5,870 nucleotides of DNA from Campylobacterota bacterium (GTDB taxonomy: Bacteria > Campylobacterota > Campylobacteria > Campylobacterales > SZUA-545), in NCBI GenBank assembly GCA_003561815.1, contig PWVP01000129.1:1-5870 (forward strand), read 5' to 3'. The notes beneath the pieces were generated by a model. The model did no database searches. It saw nothing but the letters and a program-made list of their open reading frames with translations, and was not told the origin of the DNA. Positions 1 through 4,828 of the stretch are shown piece after piece. Both the position numbers and the translations under genes were made by a program. The first letter of the stretch is position 1. Every line of letters begins with the position of its first letter.

Positions 1-480
1 CGGCAGCCCGGTCTCCTGCTTGGCCGTCTGTAGAATCTTCAGGCCATCTTCGCCGCTTCCCTGGAAGGTATAGGGGCTGGTGCGGGGCTTAAAGGCGCCG
101 CCACGCAGCATGGTGGCACCGGCGGCTTTGACCGCTTTAGCGGTGGCGATCACATACGCTTCGGTATCCACCGAGCAGGGGCCGGCAATCACACAGCGGT
201 GCCCGCCGCCAATCTTAACCCCCTCTACCTCTACAACGCTATCACTCGGGTGAAACTTGCGTCCGGCGAGCTTATAGGGATCGCTCACCTCCAGCACCTT
301 CTCCACCCCCGAAAGGGTCATCCAGGGCTTACTAAGAAGCTCACTCTTATCACCGATAATACCAACAATCGTCTGCAGCTCACCGCGATCGATGTGGACC
401 GCGCCACCCCACTCCTCGACATGCCGTGCCACCTCATTAATCTGTGCCTCACTCGCACCCGGCTTCATTACCAAAATCAT
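1..480 (-). CDS. aroF: 3-deoxy-7-phosphoheptulonate (DAHP) synthase, class I-beta; 3' end outside the window
   Basis: Condenses phosphoenolpyruvate and erythrose 4-phosphate to DAHP, the first step of the shikimate pathway to aromatic amino acids; cytosolic. The frame is open from the ATG at 478-480 to the window edge and gives 160 residues. Residues 1-70 (start MILVMKPGAS) form the small ferredoxin/ACT-like N-terminal domain typical of the I-beta subfamily of Thermotoga and Bacillus type. The TIM-barrel then opens with AGPCSV (99-104) and the substrate-binding LRGGAFKPRTSPYTFQG (125-141). Family members are about 335-350 residues, so roughly half is visible. The start is backed by a TAAGGA ribosome binding site at 489-494, 8 nt upstream, and by the family N-terminus. 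In known I-beta enzymes the N-terminal domain mediates feedback inhibition, so allosteric control is likely. Class II enzymes are not a match. Confidence 0.95.
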   Translation of the reverse strand, partial: MILVMKPGASEAQINEVARHVEEWGGAVHIDRGELQTIVGIIGDKSELLSKPWMTLSGVEKVLEVSDPYKLAGRKFHPSDSVVEVEGVKIGGGHRCVIAGPCSVDTEAYVIATAKAVKAAGATMLRGGAFKPRTSPYTFQGSGEDGLKILQTAKQETGLP

Positions 481-488
481 CACAATTT

Positions 489-494
489 TCCTTA
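489..494 (-). promoter_or_regulatory. Ribosome binding site of aroF
   Basis: On the minus strand this reads TAAGGA, 8 nt before the aroF ATG, and it fixes that ATG as the start. Confidence 0.7.
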
Positions 495-526
495 CAGTCC
501 TCTAGGTTTTCGGTCAAATGGGGGCG

Positions 527-541
527 ATAATAGCGCAAAAA
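527..541 (-). promoter_or_regulatory. Candidate sigma-70-type promoter of aroF (-10 element)
   Basis: On the minus strand a TATTAT hexamer (527-532) follows GCGC and a TTTTTG run (536-541). It would place transcription start near 519-520, giving a leader of about 40 nt before the aroF ATG. No good TTGACA-like -35 lies 16-19 nt upstream. A T-rich stretch in place of a -35 box is common in Campylobacterota promoters, but that parallel is inference. A weak -35 would also suit an activator-dependent promoter. Confidence 0.45.
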
Positions 542-553
542 CATTTAGGTTGC

Positions 554-570
554 CTTGAGTCCGGCTTGAG
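554..570. repeat. Direct repeat CTTGAG x2 at 11-bp pitch upstream of the aroF promoter
   Basis: CTTGAG occurs at 554-559 and again at 565-570. Read as heptamers it is TTGAGTC (555-561), a 4-bp spacer, and TTGAGCG (566-572). Known SARP and OmpR-type winged-helix proteins bind direct repeats with this pitch, and Streptomyces SARP sites often resemble TCGAGNN with 4-bp spacing. The pair starts about 21 bp upstream of the putative aroF -10 box. Binding by the neighbouring regulator is inference. Confidence 0.4.
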
Positions 571-602
571 CGCCCAGCTCGGACCCGCCTACAGAGCCAA
601 AC

Positions 603-624
603 AAAAGTAACGCAAAAGTAACGC
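603..624. repeat. Tandem 11-bp direct repeat AAAAGTAACGC x2
   Basis: Two perfect head-to-tail copies lie at 603-613 and 614-624, about 70 bp upstream of the putative aroF -10 box. The unit length equals one helical turn, so both copies would face the same side of the DNA. It may be an operator or simply a slippage product; the sequence alone does not decide. Confidence 0.75.
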
Positions 625-685
625 ACAAGCGGGGTTATACTTCCACCGTGCCCCAAAGATGGGCTCAGGGATTTTCCCTCTCTGT

Positions 686-740
686 CTTGTCGCGGCCTGC
701 AAGCTACCGGTTCCCCCTGCCTCCTGCTTGCCGCGTCAAG
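686..740. repeat. Stem-loop element, copy A
   Basis: Left arm 686-696 pairs with right arm 730-740 in 10 of 11 positions (only 690/736 fails). A 4-nt one-sided bulge CTGC (697-700) follows, then AAGC (701-704) pairs with GCTT (726-729). The loop between holds TACCGGTT and a C-rich tract (CCCCCTGCCTCCT). From 698 to 730 it matches copy B (788-819) except for one inserted T and one G/T change, while the outer arms are unrelated in sequence. Copies are in the same orientation, with cores 90 nt apart. On the minus strand it lies in the 3' region of the regulator operon. Confidence 0.7.
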
Positions 741-752
741 AATAGGGTCTTT

Positions 753-768
753 ATTGCGCCATTGCGCC
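753..768. repeat. Tandem octamer ATTGCGCC x2
   Basis: Perfect copies at 753-760 and 761-768. The second copy overlaps the outer left arm of stem-loop copy B, so it may be a by-product of that element's formation. Confidence 0.6.
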
Positions 769-841
769 TATGAAGCCTGGCATGACTTGCAAGCTACCGG
801 TCCCCCTGCCTCCTTCTTGTCATGCCAGGCCTGATAGGCGC
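764..841. repeat. Stem-loop element, copy B, abutting the regulator's stop codon
   Basis: Left arm 764-786 pairs with right arm 819-841 in 21 of 23 positions; the inner 12 bp (GCCTGGCATGAC with GTCATGCCAGGC) and the outer 8 bp are perfect. As in copy A, a 4-nt one-sided bulge (TTGC, 787-790) comes next, then AAG (791-793) pairs with CTT (816-818). The loop core is nearly identical to copy A. On the minus strand the hairpin begins one base after the stop codon of the SARP-type gene at 843-845. No U-run follows, so a classic intrinsic terminator is unlikely, but it could protect the 3' end of the mRNA. Confidence 0.75.
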
Positions 842-842
842 C

Positions 843-2723
843 TCACCACTGGCGCACCCGCCTTAGAAGCAGCACCCCCTTTAACAGAAACGACGAACGC
901 TCCGGATCGATCCCCTCAAAGGGCTCAAGATGCGCCCTTAAAAGCGCAGCCGCCTCCTGGGGGGCCTTTTGGCCCAGCAGGTAGTAGGCGCGATCCATCG
1001 CCAGCGCCAGCTTAAGCGTGGGGCTCTGAAAATAGCTGGCGTACTCCATCCCCTTTTGGTAGCAGCGATCGATGCTCTCGCGCCCAGAGCCCAGCTTGGC
1101 CAGCGCCCGCCCCCAGATCCGGTAGTACTCGCTGATGAGCACCTCTTGTTCACACAGCCCCTGCTCGATCGCCTGCTGCGCCCCCTGGGCGCACTGACCG
1201 TACGACCCGGCCTCAAAATACCCCTCCAGCACCGTCAGAAAGTGTGCCGCCCGACGACTGCCAGCGGATTGCTCCATCGCCTTAAGCCGCCCCTCCATCA
1301 GCGCCACCGCCTCACGCTGACCCCCCTGGATCAGCGTCCAGACATTCTGAAAGAAGCAGGCCATCTGCCAAAAGGGCAGCTGCGCTTTAGAGGCGATCCG
1401 CATCCCTTCGTTGGCCAGCTTGGAGAGCGCCTCCACCCGGCCATCCATGCGGTAGTAGGCCCCCACCACCGCCGCACAGGCGCAGCGGGCGATCGCCTCA
1501 GACTCCGCCGCGAGCGTTAGCGCCCGATCGGCCGCCTCATCGGCCTGGATTAGCGCCCCCTTAAGCCAGTACGCCTCCGAGAGGCTCGCCCAGCTGAGCA
1601 CACCGATATCCATGCCGCCTAGCACCAGTCGGCTTGGATGGTTTTCGCACAGCGATGCCGCCCGCTCAAGCAGCCCAATCGCCTCGCCCAGCTCACCCCC
1701 GACCAGCCGGTTGCGCCCACTGGTAAGAAGCACCGCCGCACGGCTACGCGCCCCGTGGGTGCCAAAACGCTCCAGCCGTCTGGCCGACTCATCGGCCACC
1801 CACGGATCGCCCCCGACCAGCGAGCTCTGCCAGCGGTTAAAATAGGCGCTAAAGACCCGATCGATCAGCCCCAGATCGGCGGCGCGTTCAGCGGCGCGAT
1901 CGAGCAGTACCCCCGCCTGGGCGCAGCCTGGCCCTTTGCGGTGCTGAAGCAGCGTCGCCAGCACCAGCTCCAGATCGATGGCCAGCGAGGCTTGATCGGG
2001 CTGGGCGGGCAGGTGGCGCAACAGCGCCAGCGCCTTGGCAGCAGCGCGCACCCCACAGGTGACCTCCACACCCCCCCTAATCGCGCCTCTGGCCAGCCCC
2101 AGAAGCCGCCCGACCACCTTAAAAAGCGCAGGGCGGATCCGCTCAGGCTCGAGCGCCAGCAGCAGCGCCCGGCGGTAGTAAGGGGAGGTAAACGCCCACC
2201 CCTCCAAAGCGGGCTCAATAAGCTCTTTTGGTGCCTGCATCTGGCCCGATGGCCACACCTGCGCCATCTCCTCCCACAGCCGCCTTCGCTTAGGATGGAG
2301 CCTCTGTCCAAAGAGCGCCATCAGCCAAAACAGCGAAATCTCCTCTAAAGTGGACGGCTCGGTGTGCGCCCAAAGACCGCGCGCTTGAAGCCACTGGCGC
2401 GCCTCCTGGGGATCAGGAAGCGACAAGAAGCGATCCGACTCAAGCCAGATGGTGCGCCGATCGCTGCCAAAGGGGAGCTGCTCTGCGCCTTTAAGCGCCT
2501 GACGCAGACGATAAAGCGTCAGGCGTAGATTGTTCCGCGCCGCTTCTGGCTCCAGATCCGACCAGAGGCCGCTGGCAATCTCCGATCGCGCCAGCTTGCC
2601 GCCGCAGGCGATCAGCAGCACCAAAAGCGCCTGCGCCTTCTCAAAGCGCAGCTCGATCGGCTCCTTCTGGCACACCAGCGTAAAGACCCCCGTTAAGCTC
2701 AGGCGGTAAAGGCGCCGCTTCAT
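843..2723 (-). CDS. SARP-type transcriptional regulator: winged-helix domain plus TPR-like repeats, no visible ATPase
   Basis: Predicted cytosolic DNA-binding regulator of 626 residues. Residues 1-95 look like the OmpR/SARP winged-helix domain: a beta-rich start (LYRLSLTGVFTL), PIELRFEKAQALLVLL (22-37) and the conserved ARNNLRLTLYRLRQAL (62-77). Residues about 127-205 resemble the winged-helix tail that follows the P-loop ATPase in large SARP/adenylate cyclase-type proteins, but no Walker A or B motif is present. From about 220 to 600 the protein is helical and TPR-like, ending with a segment like the C-terminus of those proteins (LRAHLEPFEGIDPERSSFLL). The start chosen is the ATG at 2721-2723, which gives a 4-nt ATGA overlap with the upstream membrane-protein gene; a longer frame to 2771 would overlap that gene by about 50 nt and adds no domain. 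It has no clear ribosome binding site, so reinitiation is likely. Target genes are unknown; aroF is a candidate. Confidence 0.8.
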   Translation of the reverse strand: MKRRLYRLSLTGVFTLVCQKEPIELRFEKAQALLVLLIACGGKLARSEIASGLWSDLEPEAARNNLRLTLYRLRQALKGAEQLPFGSDRRTIWLESDRFLSLPDPQEARQWLQARGLWAHTEPSTLEEISLFWLMALFGQRLHPKRRRLWEEMAQVWPSGQMQAPKELIEPALEGWAFTSPYYRRALLLALEPERIRPALFKVVGRLLGLARGAIRGGVEVTCGVRAAAKALALLRHLPAQPDQASLAIDLELVLATLLQHRKGPGCAQAGVLLDRAAERAADLGLIDRVFSAYFNRWQSSLVGGDPWVADESARRLERFGTHGARSRAAVLLTSGRNRLVGGELGEAIGLLERAASLCENHPSRLVLGGMDIGVLSWASLSEAYWLKGALIQADEAADRALTLAAESEAIARCACAAVVGAYYRMDGRVEALSKLANEGMRIASKAQLPFWQMACFFQNVWTLIQGGQREAVALMEGRLKAMEQSAGSRRAAHFLTVLEGYFEAGSYGQCAQGAQQAIEQGLCEQEVLISEYYRIWGRALAKLGSGRESIDRCYQKGMEYASYFQSPTLKLALAMDRAYYLLGQKAPQEAAALLRAHLEPFEGIDPERSSFLLKGVLLLRRVRQW

Positions 2724-3058
2724 CGCTGAGCAATCACCAGAGTCAGCAACAGCAAAAGCAGCACCGCCCACCGATAAGAGGTGCGCATCGCAGGAGTGAG
2801 CCGCGCAGCTGCGAAGGGGCAGAGAAAAAAGAGCGTGAGCGTCGCCAACCCAAGGGCCGCTTTGAGCGTCAGCTCCGCCTGATAGAGTCCCGCGCCGCTC
2901 AGTAGCAGCACGAGCGCCACCGGCACAAGCACCCGCCGCGCCCGGCGGTAGACCGGCATGAGCGCATCCGCCCCCATCGCCGGACGCAAAATCAGCCGAT
3001 CGGTGAGGATAAAGCCGGCAAAGATCCAGGCTGCCGCCAGATGGAGCTCAGCCATCAT
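2720..3058 (-). CDS. Small four-helix inner-membrane protein, possibly CopD-like
   Basis: About 112 residues with four hydrophobic segments, roughly residues 3-24 (AELHLAAAWIFAGFILTDRLI), 45-64, 66-88 and 94-111, and a basic loop YRRARR between the first two, suggesting an integral inner-membrane protein. The H-rich start of the first helix (HLAAAWIFAGF) faintly recalls CopD/DUF2269-type membrane proteins, but I do not recognise the family firmly and assign no function. Four in-frame ATGs (3070, 3067, 3058, 3055) are possible starts; I chose 3058 because it begins just before the first helix. It overlaps the end of the metallopeptidase gene by 11 nt (23 nt if it starts at 3070) and shares 4 nt with the regulator gene, so the three are probably co-translated. 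The start region lies in a 12-bp tandem repeat. Confidence 0.7.
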   Translation of the reverse strand: MMAELHLAAAWIFAGFILTDRLILRPAMGADALMPVYRRARRVLVPVALVLLLSGAGLYQAELTLKAALGLATLTLFFLCPFAAARLTPAMRTSYRWAVLLLLLLTLVIAQR

Positions 3059-3671
3059 CGCGCCCATCATCGCGCCAGGGATCGTAGTGAAGAAAAGCGG
3101 CCTGCTCTTTTAGCCACTGCTGCGCGCGGGGGTAATCGGGCGTCAGCTCGGCCATCAGCGCCCAAAACCGGCTGGAGTGGTTAGGATGAACCAGATGGCC
3201 ACACTCATGGGCGGCGACATAGCGGGCCACAAAAACCGGCGCCTTCATCAGCCGCCAGCTAAAAGAGAGGTTGCCACGCACGCTACAGCTTCCCCAGCGG
3301 GTCTTCGGATCGCGAATCGTGATGCGCCGGTAGCGCACCTGAAGCTGCTGACAGAAGCGATCACACCACTGCGCAAAAAAGAGCTGCGCATGGTGACGAT
3401 AGAGCGCTTCGGGGCGATCGGTTAGCGCTACCCACTCGCCCAAAAGCGGCAGCTGCCTTAAGCGGGCGTCATAGGCGGCGCGCACCTGCTCAAAGTGCGC
3501 ACACTGGCGGCGCTGATGGCGCGCAATCCACGCCCGATGGGCCCAAAGCACCTCATCGGCCAAAGCGGGGTTGAGGCCCGCTGGCCAGCAGAGCTCAACA
3601 CCGCCTTGGGCATCGACACTCAAACGCCACCGCCGCGCACGCGTGCTGATACGAATCCGGGGTTTTTGCAT
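3048..3671 (-). CDS. YgjP-like (DUF45/M48-type) zinc metallopeptidase
   Basis: Predicted soluble zinc-dependent peptidase of 207 residues, the usual size for the YgjP/WLM-like family, whose substrates are poorly known. The diagnostic order of motifs is present: RITIRDPKTRWGSCS (116-130), GNLSFSWRLMKAP (133-145), then YVAAHECGHL with the HExxH zinc site at 155-159, and HPNHSSRFW (162-170), whose H165 is the likely third ligand. WLKEQ near 186 fits the family C-terminus. The start at the ATG 3669-3671 (MQKPRIRI) matches the family N-terminus; the frame is open further upstream to 3911 but that would run through the divergent rhodanese gene. The ribosome binding site is weak. It is the first gene of the minus-strand operon. 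The end carries a DDGRDDG tail encoded by a 12-bp tandem repeat. Confidence 0.88.
   Translation of the reverse strand: MQKPRIRISTRARRWRLSVDAQGGVELCWPAGLNPALADEVLWAHRAWIARHQRRQCAHFEQVRAAYDARLRQLPLLGEWVALTDRPEALYRHHAQLFFAQWCDRFCQQLQVRYRRITIRDPKTRWGSCSVRGNLSFSWRLMKAPVFVARYVAAHECGHLVHPNHSSRFWALMAELTPDYPRAQQWLKEQAAFLHYDPWRDDGRDDG
3053..3076. repeat. 12-bp tandem repeat CATCATCGCGCC x2 at a gene junction
   Basis: Perfect copies at 3053-3064 and 3065-3076. The unit is four codons, so it encodes the DDGR/DDG tail of the metallopeptidase in one frame and the MMGA/MMA start of the membrane protein in another. Gain or loss of a unit would keep both frames and change the number of available start codons. 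Confidence 0.8.
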
Positions 3672-3693
3672 GGCACACTCTAGCACCCTTTGG

Positions 3694-3719
3694 TTTAGTT
3701 TAATGGCCATTAGGCTAAA
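3694..3719. promoter_or_regulatory. 26-bp imperfect palindrome between divergent operons (candidate operator)
   Basis: Left arm TTTAGTTTAATGG and right arm CCATTAGGCTAAA are reverse complements except for two adjacent positions in each; the central 12 bp TAATGGCCATTA is perfect. It lies 22 nt from the metallopeptidase start and 34 nt from the rhodanese TTG, in the only AT-rich stretch nearby. This fits a dimeric repressor or activator site controlling both operons, or overlapping divergent promoters. No convincing -35/-10 pair was identified. Confidence 0.45.
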
Positions 3720-3742
3720 TTCCCACCAGCCAAACCACCGAA

Positions 3743-3747
3743 AGAGG
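3743..3747 (+). promoter_or_regulatory. Ribosome binding site deciding the rhodanese TTG start
   Basis: AGAGG (within GAAAGAGG, 3740-3747) sits 6 nt before the TTG at 3754-3756. The alternative ATG at 3703 lies inside the palindrome and has no such site. Confidence 0.55.
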
Positions 3748-3753
3748 CACCGT

Positions 3754-4104
3754 TTGACCCACGAAGAGGCACTGGCCATCCTGGATAAGGATGAGATCAA
3801 ACCCCGGGAGCTTAAAGCGCTGATAGAGGCGCGCCGTGAGGGGATTGTCACCTTTATGCTGCTGGATATGCGCGAAGAGGCCAAGCACCGTCTGCGCCGC
3901 ATCAAAGGCACCGATGCGCGGGTGGAGGATATGCTGGATGTCCAGGCGCTTGAGATCCCCGCCGATCGGCCCGTGGTGGTCTACTGCCAGGCTGGCTTCA
4001 AGAGTCGTGCACTCCAAAAAGCGCTCAAAAACGGCGGCTTTCACCGCGCCTGCAATCTCGCCTACGGGGTGATGGCCTACCAAGGAGCCTGTGAACATGA
4101 TTGA
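3754..4104 (+). CDS. Single-domain rhodanese-like sulfurtransferase
   Basis: Cytosolic, 116 residues, one rhodanese domain and no signal peptide. Such proteins carry sulfur as a persulfide on a loop cysteine. Visible marks are LLDMREEAK (36-44), the equivalent of the conserved DVRE strand, RIKGTDARV (49-57), and the active loop VVVYCQAGFKSR with the likely catalytic C78. The loop has CQAGFKS where the common form is CxxGxRS, so K replaces R. The TTG start is chosen from the ribosome binding site and from alignment with the second rhodanese next door; an in-frame ATG at 3703 would add 17 poorly conserved residues and is the alternative. It overlaps the next gene by 8 nt and leads the plus-strand operon. 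It is clearly paralogous to the C-terminal domain of that gene's product. Confidence 0.82.
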   Translation: MTHEEALAILDKDEIKPRELKALIEARREGIVTFMLLDMREEAKHRLRRIKGTDARVEDMLDVQALEIPADRPVVVYCQAGFKSRALQKALKNGGFHRACNLAYGVMAYQGACEHD

Positions 4105-4828
4105 CACCTCAAAAGCGGTCGACCCCTCCTCGCCGGAGTTTAAAGCGGCCCACAAAAAGACCGAGCAGTTTACCGACAAGGTGGTGCGACGGCTCAAGAT
4201 CGCCTACAACCCCGAAGAGGAGATTGTCCAGAGTGTCAGCTTCGGCCTGACGCGCAACTACCTCATCTACAAAAAGCGCTACTGCCCCTGCTTCTTCGTC
4301 ACCGGCGATAAAGAGCAAGATCGCATCTGCCCGTGCAAACCGGCACTCGAGCACGAGATCCCAAACGAGGGCAAGTGCCACTGCGGCATCTTCTGCACCC
4401 CCGAGTACGCCACGCAGCAAAAGAGCTGCAACCTGCTTGAGGCGGCGGTTCATCAGCACAGCCGGGGATTGACGAAGGAGGAGTGCGAGATTCTGCTGAA
4501 AAAGCCGCAGCTTGACAGCGCTGAACTCGAGGCGCTGATCGAGGCGAGAAAGACGGGGCTGGCCCACTTTCTGATCGTCGATGTGCGCGAACCGATGGAG
4601 AATCGACAGGCGCGCATTAAAGGCACCGACTATCTGGTGCCGACCACCCAGTTTTACACCGCGATCGAGTCGCTGATGAGCCAGCGTGCGACGGCGCTGA
4701 TTCTCTACTGCCATGTGGGCTCGCGCAGCGCCTACTGCCAGCAGATTATGGGGGAGATGGGCTTTAAGCAGGTGGGCAACCTCACCCACGGTATCGTCAG
4801 CTTCCGGGGCGAGATGGAGCGCGGTTGA
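4097..4828 (+). CDS. Ferredoxin-thioredoxin reductase catalytic-domain/rhodanese fusion protein
   Basis: Predicted cytosolic redox protein of 243 residues. Residues about 15-115 match the FTR catalytic (beta) subunit, which uses a 4Fe-4S cluster to reduce disulfides. All six key cysteines are seen: C63 and C65 (CPC), C78 and C80 (CPC), C94 and C96 (CHC). By analogy with cyanobacterial FTR, C63, C78, C80 and C94 hold the cluster and C65-C96 form the redox disulfide. Spacings (12 and 13 residues) differ from the classical 16 and 8. Residues about 125-243 are a rhodanese domain with VDVREP (161-166) and active loop YCHVGSRS (C205); C214 is an extra cysteine nearby. The ATG at 4097 is preferred over GTG 4091 because AAGGAG (4082-4087) is 9 nt from the ATG. 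No FTR alpha subunit gene is visible. A joint role in persulfide or polysulfide reduction is inference. Confidence 0.88.
   Translation: MIDTSKAVDPSSPEFKAAHKKTEQFTDKVVRRLKIAYNPEEEIVQSVSFGLTRNYLIYKKRYCPCFFVTGDKEQDRICPCKPALEHEIPNEGKCHCGIFCTPEYATQQKSCNLLEAAVHQHSRGLTKEECEILLKKPQLDSAELEALIEARKTGLAHFLIVDVREPMENRQARIKGTDYLVPTTQFYTAIESLMSQRATALILYCHVGSRSAYCQQIMGEMGFKQVGNLTHGIVSFRGEMERG

Larger units (their letters stand above)
481..842. other. 362-nt intergenic region between the SARP-type regulator and aroF
   Basis: No credible gene is seen here on either strand. It holds, reading from aroF outwards, the aroF ribosome binding site and promoter, two pairs of direct repeats at 11-bp pitch (554-570 and 603-624), a small hairpin (AGGGA/TCCCT at 667-671 and 675-679), and two related stem-loop elements (686-740 and 764-841) separated by a tandem ATTGCGCC repeat (753-768). 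It lies between two genes transcribed in the same direction, so on the minus strand it is both the 3' end of the regulator operon and the upstream region of aroF. Confidence 0.7.

Noticed and set aside
199..558. 119-codon frame on the plus strand at the window start
   Set aside because: Antisense to aroF, which is unambiguous from its motifs.
686..841. Integron attC sites as an explanation for the stem-loops
   Set aside because: The bulged, folded shape is reminiscent, but the needed RYYYAAC and GTTRRRY ends are absent, and no integron integrase or cassette is nearby.
686..841. CRISPR repeats
   Set aside because: Only two copies with imperfect, differently flanked cores and no cas genes; the spacing is not array-like.
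764..841. Classic rho-independent terminator
   Set aside because: The stem is long and strong but the loop is about 30 nt and no U-run follows on either strand.
770..1015. 81-codon frame starting within stem-loop copy B
   Set aside because: It runs through the hairpin and then antisense into the regulator; proline-rich with no motif.
969..1520. 183-codon open frame on the plus strand
   Set aside because: Antisense to the same regulator gene, with no recognisable motif and no convincing ribosome binding site.
1638..2348. 236-codon open frame on the plus strand
   Set aside because: It lies antisense inside the SARP-type gene, has low-complexity Q/R/P-rich content and no family resemblance; GC-rich genes often give such shadows.
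3703..3753. ATG at 3703 as start of the rhodanese
   Set aside because: It lies at the centre of the palindrome, lacks a ribosome binding site, and the extra residues have no match to the paralogous domain.
3672..3911. Upstream extension of the metallopeptidase frame
   Set aside because: The added part would be antisense to the rhodanese gene and is serine/arginine-rich without family similarity; the family start fits the ATG at 3671.
4109..4789. 226-codon open frame on the minus strand
   Set aside because: Antisense to the FTR-rhodanese fusion, whose cysteine motifs are clearly real.
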